A stretch of DNA of 24,431 bases from Anaerolineae bacterium (GTDB taxonomy: Bacteria > Chloroflexota > Anaerolineae > 4572-78 > J111), in NCBI GenBank assembly GCA_020433835.1, contig JAGRBY010000034.1:1-24431 (forward strand), read 5' to 3'. Positions 8,501-14,705 of the stretch are shown here, in pieces (the first letter of the stretch is position 1; every line of letters starts with the position of its first letter). The notes under the pieces were generated by a model. It did not search any database, had not been told where the DNA came from, and saw only the letters and a program-made list of their open reading frames with translations. The position numbers and the translations under genes were made by a program.

Positions 8501-11432
8501 TGCGCAGCGCCACGCCTTGAAAACTTTGGGCTTTGATATGCTCCAGAAACCGGCGCGTGGTTTTGCCTAAATAGTGGTAGTGCTGTTTATCGGCCACGTT
8601 TTTAACACCAACCCATTGCGACTCCATAATCGTATGGGCAGTGCCGCCTCGCCGGGGTTCGACCTTTTGAAAAATGTCCCACGAATCGACTGTAATGCCA
8701 ACTGCAACGGCTTTTTCTTGAACAAAGCGGTTTTGGCAGGCATCGTACGGTAAAATTACGGCCGAATCGGCCTGTAAAACGGTCTGGGCGCTGTGGACGA
8801 TTTGTTGTAAAACATCCTGCAAACTGGCTACCCCGGCCAGGGCTTCGGCGGCCCGGCGCATATATTCCAACTGTTTTATGCGGCGGGCGCTGTCGAAGGC
8901 GATGGCCGCCTGGTTTACGTAGAGCTGGAGGGCGTTGATTTCCGCCTCGGAAAAGTGGCGCGGCTCTGCATAATGGAGCCACATCACGCCGATGCGCTTG
9001 CCTTCCAGGGAAAGGGGCAGGCACAAAGCCGCCCGAATGCCGCGTTCATATACGGTGGGATTAACCCGATTGTCTTCTTTATAGGTATCTTCGATGATTT
9101 CGCACTGCCCGGAGTGCAGCACCTGCATGGACAGCCCAAAGGGGCGCACCAGATATTTAATATCAACTTTTCTATCCGCACCCACCGTATCCAGATATTC
9201 GGCGCGACCGTTTTGATCGATCAAGATCAGGCTGGCGCCGGTGGCATTGGCGGCAGAGTAGGCCAAATTCACAATATCGTGCAGCACTTCATCCGGATCA
9301 TGTGAAGAAACCAGCGCGTTGCTGGCTGCAAAGAAAGAACTCATCTGTTGGGTGGCAAAGCGAGTCTTTTGCAGTAGGCGGGTGTTATCAATGGCTGTGG
9401 CAGCGGTGTTGGCAAAGGTCGAAACCGCTTCGATATCTTTGGGCGAAATGTGGGTTTGGGTAAATTTGTTGTCGGCAACCAACAGACCGATGGTCTGGTC
9501 GCGGGCTATCAGCGGCACCACAATTAAGGGCGGCCCCGGCTTGAAGGCCTCGACAAACTCAGCCGGAATATCGCCAAAATTCTTGGCTGTAATCAAAAGA
9601 TGCCGACCCTGAACCATCACCTGTGAAAAAATATCCGTGCTGTCGGCCTCAACCGGCAGCGTTAAAGTACGCAAGGCGTGATTGATCGGCGTGGGCGTCA
9701 GGGCGTTATGCTCCAGTGTTTCCAGATAGTTCGAAAAATTAAATCCCTGGGCTACATCTCGCTCCCAATCGGCATGCGCACGGCGTTTATCTATATGGCC
9801 AACCCCCATCCGGCCGACCAAATGCTGACCGCGCTCATCAAGCAGCAGCAGCGCGGCCCGATTAAAACCCAGCCCGTAGCCGGCCGTGACGCCGGTGAGC
9901 ACCACGTGCAAAATTTTGTCGATGTCTTCCGAAACCTGAATATAATCGCTGATGCGGTAGAGAACATCCAGCCGTGCGGCGTAGCGTTTAACGTGATCGT
10001 GGGTGCGGGCGTTGCCAAAGGCGATAGCCACCTGATCGGCAAAGGTCTGGCACAACTCGACTTCTTCTTGGGTAAACGTGCGCGTTTGGTCAATGGCATC
10101 CAGGCTCAATGAGCCGATAACATGGCCTTTGAGGATGACCGGCACAATTAAAATCGAGCGGATATCGAAGCGGTCGAAGATTTCGGCAACCGGGCCGAGT
10201 TCTTCTTTGTCGATGATTTCCGGTAAACGGATGACTTGTTGGGTGGCGATGAGGTTTTCCTCAAACGGCACGCCTTTAACCTGAATGGTGAGGCCCTGCG
10301 TGCCCAGCGGCGGATATTCAGCCACAACCCGCCCTTGCTCGCATTTAGGCCCTTCGAACAAAACCAGGCCGCTGTGATCAGCTTCAATCAGATCGACGGC
10401 GGCTTGACACACGGACTCGAAAATTTCTTCGATTTCCAGGGTTGAATTGAGTTTGGTAGAAACCTGCTGGATGGCTTCAAGATTACGGGCGCGGCGCTCG
10501 GCCTGCTCGGTGGCGGCTACCTCTTTGGCCCGTAAGCGGGCCTTTTGAATGGCGGCGGCAGCCTGCGCGGCGAATAAGCCAATCGGCCCCAGTTCTGCTT
10601 CGGTGATGTGGCGCTGGCTGAATTTGGTATCCATCGATAACTTGCCGATGATTTCGCCCTCTAGCAGCAGGGGAACGCAGATCCACGCATCGATATCTTC
10701 TTTGGCCAGCTCTTTTTCATAGGGTAAGGGATCTGTGCCCTGACGTTCAAACAGGCGCGGCTGCGGACCGCGTATCATCTCATCTAAATAGTCATCGCCG
10801 GCAATAACACAGCGAAAGCCGATAAAATCGGCGCTCATCCCGGCCTGGGCGGTGCCGATCATTTCCTGCCCATCCTCCGACAGCAAATACAACCGCACCC
10901 GATCAAAACCGATAGCGCGAATGCCCTCTAAGATAATCTCCAGCGTCTCCGATAGATCTTGCCCGTTGAGCAGCACCGCACTGGTTTCCATGAGGCGCTC
11001 TAAGATCTTTTTTTCGCGGGCGGTTTCTTTTAAGCGGCTCTGCTCGGCAGCCATTTGAATGAGGATATCAAGCTCATCATAGTTGAGGGGTTTGGCCAGA
11101 TAGCGATACGCGCCGGCTTGCAGTGTTTCCAGCGCCGACTCCATGCCCCAGCCGGTGAAGACAATAATCTCGACGCCGGGGTAGAGGGCTTTGATGCGGC
11201 GGGTTAAAATAACACCCAGAGGTTCCGGCTCATAACCGGGTTTGGGAACCAGCAAATCATCGATCAAGGCCACGTGATAGTCGCCCTGGGTTTGCTCCAA
11301 ACGCTCCAGCGCTTCGGCGGCGCTGGTGGCGGTATCGACCTGGTAATGATAGGTGCGATGCAAACGCTTGGCCAGCGGCGCGAGCAAACTGGTTTCATCG
11401 TCAACGATGAGAACGCGCAGAGGTTCTTTCAT
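5559..11432 (-). CDS. Giant hybrid sensor histidine kinase: REC - nine GAF domains - HATPase
   Basis: The start at 11432 (MKEPLRVLIVDDE) is chosen for an AGGAG about ten bases upstream; it lies 4 bases past the preceding gene's stop. The 1957-residue protein has no membrane span. Residues 1-125 are a receiver (D11/D12, phospho-site D58 or D59, T93, K114). I count nine consecutive GAF domains at about 148-300, 320-475, 486-688, 695-850, 857-1020, 1030-1187, 1195-1357, 1365-1522 and 1530-1688, each ending in a recurring 'G..iGvL.v......F...e...l..lA.QAA.AI.NA.L' block. A helical dimerisation region with a possible phospho-His (TWGHSIRREVG, H1716) precedes an ATPase domain with N box ELIIDNAVYAM, G1 box EDTGPGIP and G2 box GSKGSGIGLMLART. 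It is probably a cytosolic integrator of many ligands or redox signals. The phospho-His is atypical, so kinase activity is likely but not certain. Confidence 0.92.
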   Translation of the reverse strand: MKEPLRVLIVDDETSLLAPLAKRLHRTYHYQVDTATSAAEALERLEQTQGDYHVALIDDLLVPKPGYEPEPLGVILTRRIKALYPGVEIIVFTGWGMESALETLQAGAYRYLAKPLNYDELDILIQMAAEQSRLKETAREKKILERLMETSAVLLNGQDLSETLEIILEGIRAIGFDRVRLYLLSEDGQEMIGTAQAGMSADFIGFRCVIAGDDYLDEMIRGPQPRLFERQGTDPLPYEKELAKEDIDAWICVPLLLEGEIIGKLSMDTKFSQRHITEAELGPIGLFAAQAAAAIQKARLRAKEVAATEQAERRARNLEAIQQVSTKLNSTLEIEEIFESVCQAAVDLIEADHSGLVLFEGPKCEQGRVVAEYPPLGTQGLTIQVKGVPFEENLIATQQVIRLPEIIDKEELGPVAEIFDRFDIRSILIVPVILKGHVIGSLSLDAIDQTRTFTQEEVELCQTFADQVAIAFGNARTHDHVKRYAARLDVLYRISDYIQVSEDIDKILHVVLTGVTAGYGLGFNRAALLLLDERGQHLVGRMGVGHIDKRRAHADWERDVAQGFNFSNYLETLEHNALTPTPINHALRTLTLPVEADSTDIFSQVMVQGRHLLITAKNFGDIPAEFVEAFKPGPPLIVVPLIARDQTIGLLVADNKFTQTHISPKDIEAVSTFANTAATAIDNTRLLQKTRFATQQMSSFFAASNALVSSHDPDEVLHDIVNLAYSAANATGASLILIDQNGRAEYLDTVGADRKVDIKYLVRPFGLSMQVLHSGQCEIIEDTYKEDNRVNPTVYERGIRAALCLPLSLEGKRIGVMWLHYAEPRHFSEAEINALQLYVNQAAIAFDSARRIKQLEYMRRAAEALAGVASLQDVLQQIVHSAQTVLQADSAVILPYDACQNRFVQEKAVAVGITVDSWDIFQKVEPRRGGTAHTIMESQWVGVKNVADKQHYHYLGKTTRRFLEHIKAQSFQGVALRIGDELLGVLYVNFESERDFSEKEQETAQIFANHAALALRNARLLEQVSETRNAAREVAEATVLGDLKSTLKAIVKKTQEVLSADVVTLYTYDQETRKIDFPPITTGVTHLDKLIRPDTGSTAPSTIQKILQLDKIHIAHDRASDPIMNDTFAKVEKIHASAGVPLMVRGFKVGVMVVSYRTEHRFIEDELNNIRLFANQAAVAIRNTQLFEGTEKKARIQATLYEAARALSSTLDPQELLFIIAQQARKLTGASRSSHLARVSGSKLDFVAAYPRRHLKQLRERIGVIDLTAPSPIGVVGTTAKKRISQLVNNIKLNYDYINYDSETRSELAVPILWGREVIGVIDVEHDQYDAFDQEHLQALESLAAQAGVAIQNASLFEDAQRKAYLLNMAAEVAQRATAILDIDILLAETSRLICDNFGFYHTGVFLMSDNHKTIDLKVAYPENDSRLAQGHKLLKGQGIVGTVAQLGKAWLAPDVSSDPHYVCTLPHTQAEMAFPLIVRGKVIGVLDVQSTVAGDWHPEDIATLQTMADQLANAINNAQLYQQANESLAESNDLRNIAVLLAGTLELSKILDLVLSEAMRLSNTDEAVGLFWDTEVDAFKQGFKVDKHSSLQYYNPQERRHGISRRIIEQGQPIFITDTTLSPEVNPKLIDQGCRAFLGVPLLSQGQAMGVLYVRNKTPMHFAERQVKQLEILASYAAVAIDRAWQFEEMKKIKGYIGSHTATDWIRMASTTWGHSIRREVGIARGQVALIRASLPEEQLTAEIRQQLEQLDHTIVGIKDIPVTAPLSYEDAINSVKINATLRTYLERRWQQNRYQSVDLQLDLQPGLDSRATVRASQEWLRRGLELIIDNAVYAMELAESAPKQITITTQLLDGHIEICIEDTGPGIPDAVQAKIFKQPIAKPEGSKGSGIGLMLARTIFQTYLGEVRLDATNQHGTTMQIILPIETEVSQTPATNGHLIKEAADPEKYELPTLS

Positions 11433-11436
11433 GGAT

Positions 11437-13731
11437 TTATTTCTCCTGAATGGGATCGACCGGCAGTTCAACCAAAAATGTCGAACCCAGCGGAACTACA
11501 CTGCGTTCGACCGATACGCGCCCGCCCTGCGACTCGATGAGACTGCGGGTAATAAACAACCCTTGCCCGGTGCCGCCCAGACGGGTGGTGAAGCCCAGAC
11601 TAAAAATTTTGTCCCACAAGCGCCGATGAATACCCAGGCCGGTATCGGCAAAACGAATTTTTAGAGGTAGTTTGTGATTTCGGGGTTGGTAGGTGGTGGT
11701 GATGGTTAATATTTTTCCGCCGGCCGGTTTTAAATCCATGTGCTGCATGGCGTTGAGCATAATGTTGAGAAAAGCCTGCTCTAGCTGCACTGTATTGACG
11801 AAAGTCGGCGGTATATCTTGGCTAAATTCGGTTTCGACTTTGACCCGATTTTTGCGCAGCACCGGCCGCAGCAGGGCGATGGCTTGCTCGACAATGGTGT
11901 TGATATCGGCCCGGCAGCCCGACTCCAGCCGCATGAGTTGTTGAAATAGCTCAACCGTGCGGCGCAAATCACCGAACGTGGTTAGCAGCTCTTCGGTGGC
12001 CCGGCGGATTTCGCTAAATGCAACGGCTTGGTTGGGTTCGCCTTCGTAGCTGACGCAGTCGAAGTGGAGATTGTGGAGCTGAATATCCAGCCCTGACATT
12101 TTATTGTAGACTTCGTGGCTGAAGCCGCCGGCCAGTTGACCGCTTAACATCAGTTGGTTGAGCGACCGGAAGCGCTGCTCCATGACTTCGCGCTCGATAA
12201 TCAGGCCGCACAGTGCGCCGGCGGCCACGGCATCTTGGCGGAGGTAGGGCGTAAAGGCTTCGGGTTGGGGGTGCAGCAAAAAGAGTGCGTGGTGAACTTC
12301 GCCTTTGGCTTTGATCGGCACGCCGATGCAGGACTCAAACGGCAGCAGATCAAGCAGCTTGCGGAAACGATCCTGGTTGCGACCGCGCATGGTGTCTTCA
12401 AAAATGCGGGTACCTTCCTCGATAACGTCGCGGACCGGGCTTTCACTCAAGCTGTGAATGGCCTCTTCGTGGAGTTCAACATGCCCGGTTTGGGCGGTGA
12501 TCGAGACGGCCCTGGAAATGGGGTCGAGGCGGAAAATAAGACCGGCCCCGGCCTGGCTGGTGGCGACCAGTTCGCGCAATACTTCGTTAAGCTGGTGATC
12601 GAAAGAGCCGGTGCTGTAAGCCGGCACCGGCAGCGCTGGCAGCGTGTTCGAGGCCATGGTGTCAGCCGGCAGCGTGGCTCGCCAGCGCGGAACTGTCTCG
12701 CCCCGGCCCAGGCGGGTTAGCAACTGTTCGATTTCGCTCAGATCGAGCGGCTTGACAAAGACCTCTAAAACGCCGACTTGCTCAATTTCGTGGCTGCGTT
12801 CCGGCAGCCATTCGGTGGAACTCATCAGTACGGCCCGGCTTTTGAAGGCGCGGCGGTTGACGCGTTCCAGAAAAGCCAGACCGTCGATACCCGGCAGGTT
12901 GAGATCGACAAACAGCAGACCATAGGCCCGCTGCTCAACCATAGCGAGTGCTGCTTCCGCTGTTTCCGCTTCATCGACGGTGTAACCCAGATGGCCCAAC
13001 CACGTAACCAACGGCTGCCGAAACTCGTGGAAGTCATCGACAACTAAAATGGTGCCAACGCGTTCGATAGCGGCTGCGTTGGGTTTGGGCGATGGTAAAA
13101 ATGGTTCGGCTTGAGGGGGATGGTCAGCGGTGGGGCTGAGTAAATGGGCGTTTTTGAGGGTAACATCTTCCGGGGAGAATAAATCGTAATTCTTCATAAT
13201 GCCGACAACAACTTCAAGCTGCTGCATGCGGCCGCGAATACTTAAGCGCAAACGCCTGGCCCGGCTGTCGAGATGGACGATGACAGCTTCAACCACATCG
13301 CCGGGCCAGACCAAATCGTCCGGCTCCTGCACGGGCCAGGTAGCCAGTTCAGACAGAGACACCAGACCATCGACGCCGGGGCGGAGTTCGACAAAGATAC
13401 CGTGGGCGGTAATGTTTTTAACCGCGCCTTCAACGACATCGCCAACGCGAAACATGCCGGCAAAATCGTGCCAGGGATCGGGCAGGGTGATGCGGTAACT
13501 TAGTTCCATGCTCTGTCCGTATCCGGCCAGTTCAATAACCTTGCCCTCGATAGCATCATCTTCTCGCCATAACATTCTGGGGTCAATATTACCCGCCCAA
13601 GATAGCTCCCGGCGGCGAATATAAGCCTGCGTACCGTCGTGAAGACGCACAAACATACCGTACGGTAGTAACTTTTCTACCTTACCCATCACATGCTGCC
13701 CAAGAGCATATGCCAGTTTGTTCTGTTTCAT
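11437..13731 (-). CDS. S1-S1-REC-GAF histidine kinase
   Basis: 764 residues. Two S1-type OB folds open the protein: about 10-80 (GQHVMGKVEKLLPYGMFVRL) and 93-168 (GDVVEGAVKNITAHGIFVEL ... VDGLVSLSEL), both with the classical 'G..v.G.V.....yG.fv.l....G..h.sel' pattern of ribosomal protein S1. A receiver domain follows at 225-345 (D232/D233, phospho-acceptor D276 in LLFVDLNLPG, K327), then a GAF-like region (about 375-515). The kinase core has AGGFSHEVYNKMSG with H539, N box residues N656 and N660, FADTGLG and GGTGQGLFI. This is a soluble hybrid kinase with a putative RNA-binding or stress-sensing head. It is first in the operon and its stop is 4 bases before the giant kinase start. The ribosome site (GAGAAG) is modest. 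The domain calls are confident; RNA binding is inferred. Confidence 0.92.
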   Translation of the reverse strand: MKQNKLAYALGQHVMGKVEKLLPYGMFVRLHDGTQAYIRRRELSWAGNIDPRMLWREDDAIEGKVIELAGYGQSMELSYRITLPDPWHDFAGMFRVGDVVEGAVKNITAHGIFVELRPGVDGLVSLSELATWPVQEPDDLVWPGDVVEAVIVHLDSRARRLRLSIRGRMQQLEVVVGIMKNYDLFSPEDVTLKNAHLLSPTADHPPQAEPFLPSPKPNAAAIERVGTILVVDDFHEFRQPLVTWLGHLGYTVDEAETAEAALAMVEQRAYGLLFVDLNLPGIDGLAFLERVNRRAFKSRAVLMSSTEWLPERSHEIEQVGVLEVFVKPLDLSEIEQLLTRLGRGETVPRWRATLPADTMASNTLPALPVPAYSTGSFDHQLNEVLRELVATSQAGAGLIFRLDPISRAVSITAQTGHVELHEEAIHSLSESPVRDVIEEGTRIFEDTMRGRNQDRFRKLLDLLPFESCIGVPIKAKGEVHHALFLLHPQPEAFTPYLRQDAVAAGALCGLIIEREVMEQRFRSLNQLMLSGQLAGGFSHEVYNKMSGLDIQLHNLHFDCVSYEGEPNQAVAFSEIRRATEELLTTFGDLRRTVELFQQLMRLESGCRADINTIVEQAIALLRPVLRKNRVKVETEFSQDIPPTFVNTVQLEQAFLNIMLNAMQHMDLKPAGGKILTITTTYQPRNHKLPLKIRFADTGLGIHRRLWDKIFSLGFTTRLGGTGQGLFITRSLIESQGGRVSVERSVVPLGSTFLVELPVDPIQEK

Positions 13732-14321
13732 AGTCTTCTCAAAACTGCTAGTAACCCAAGGTGCATCCCGTCCGGTAGTTAGACCTGACAGGTTTTCGGC
13801 GATTTCGTATGGCGTAAGTTGAGCGACAAATGTGACTCACTTTACGCTGGGAAGTGCCGTACAAAACCTGTCAGGTCTTTTAGGTCTTTTTTTTGGCAAG
13901 GGCAATTTGGGTTATTACAACTTACTTTATCCTATTGGCTACGTTATCATCCACACCTCGGTTTAGAGGAGTGCGTTTCAGATTTGGGCAGATAGGCCCA
14001 AATTGAAAGGCATCCGGTTTGGATTATTTCCTCTTCTCCAACAAGGCGGATTGCTACAATTGGTCAACTGCTTTTGTAAAAAAACGGGTGACAGGCATCT
14101 TGATGGATGTCGATAATGGGGCAAGGGTATGGCGTATGATGTTGTTAACACCTGTGACGAATTTATTATAACACGTTGCGCTTGGCAGATTCTTTCAACT
14201 TTCTGGCAATTTTCCAACAGAAAGGTGGTGGGGCAGAAATGCCCTGTATTCACTCGCGCTTAATCTTTGCTAACTATTATGGGAAGGTTATGACTGTTTC
14301 AAGGCTGAGCAGCTGTGGGTT
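13732..14321. other. Intergenic region between divergent signalling operon and M16 gene
   Basis: The two flanking genes are divergent, so promoters for both should lie in 13732-14705. I see the inverted repeat at 13781-13878 and the multi-hairpin element at 14322-14521. A 91-codon minus-strand frame at 13978-14253 has no ribosome site or recognisable domain and I do not call it. Nothing else is supported. Confidence 0.5.
13781..13878. repeat. 16-bp inverted repeat with CCTGACAGGT core
   Basis: AGACCTGACAGGTTTT (13781-13796) and AAAACCTGTCAGGTCT (13863-13878) are perfect inverse complements enclosing 66 bases; each arm is itself near-palindromic (ACCTG-A-CAGGT). After the right arm the sequence runs into TTTTAGGTCTTTTTTTT. 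It lies within 50-150 bases upstream of the signalling operon start, so the arms are candidate protein-binding half sites, or the ends of a small non-coding element. This ACCTGACAGGT motif is, from memory, common between genes in related genomes. Confidence 0.65.
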
Positions 14322-14521
14322 TGAATCACTGAAGCACTGAACTTTTATGATTTCACTGAAGGATGATATTGTTTCAGTGAAATCTTGCTAACGAACACCT
14401 TTGTATTTTGACCAGATCCAGTACGCAACAGGCAAAACACTGAAACACTGATGGGCCTGAATTCACTAAAAATTAGATGTATTTCAGTGAATTCATAAAA
14501 AATCAGTGCTTCAGTGGTTCA
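14322..14521. repeat. 200-base element of nested CACTGAA/TTCAGTG hairpins
   Basis: The ends TGAATCACTGAAGCACTGA (14322-14340) and TCAGTGCTTCAGTGGTTCA (14503-14521) are inverse complements at 18 of 19 positions. Inside are a 12-bp hairpin GATTTCACTGAA/TTCAGTGAAATC (14349-14360 with 14373-14384) and a 10-bp hairpin TGAATTCACT/AGTGAATTCA (14458-14467 with 14486-14495). About ten CACTGA or TCAGTG words occur in both orientations. It ends some 185 bases upstream of the M16 peptidase start. It may be a MITE-like element, a structured RNA or a cluster of protein sites. Confidence 0.7.
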
Positions 14522-14705
14522 AAAAAACGGGCAATGGCTGATGAACGCCCGCCGATATGGTCAAATTCGTAATGTGTCCGTTAGCAAACAGTGAAATTAG
14601 GCTTATCTATGGTCGTGATTTGCCTATGACTCTGGCTTTTTTCTTAGCCTCAGCCTTAGCCTTTTCTACACAAATCAATCCACAATAATGAGGAGAAACA
14701 CCCCT

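Noticed and set aside
12154..12720. Plus-strand open frame of 188 codons inside the S1-domain kinase gene
   Set aside because: It is antisense to the confidently assigned REC/GAF region and has no domain or ribosome site.
13978..14253. Minus-strand open frame of 91 codons in the intergenic gap
   Set aside because: No ribosome site, irregular composition and no domain; likely chance.
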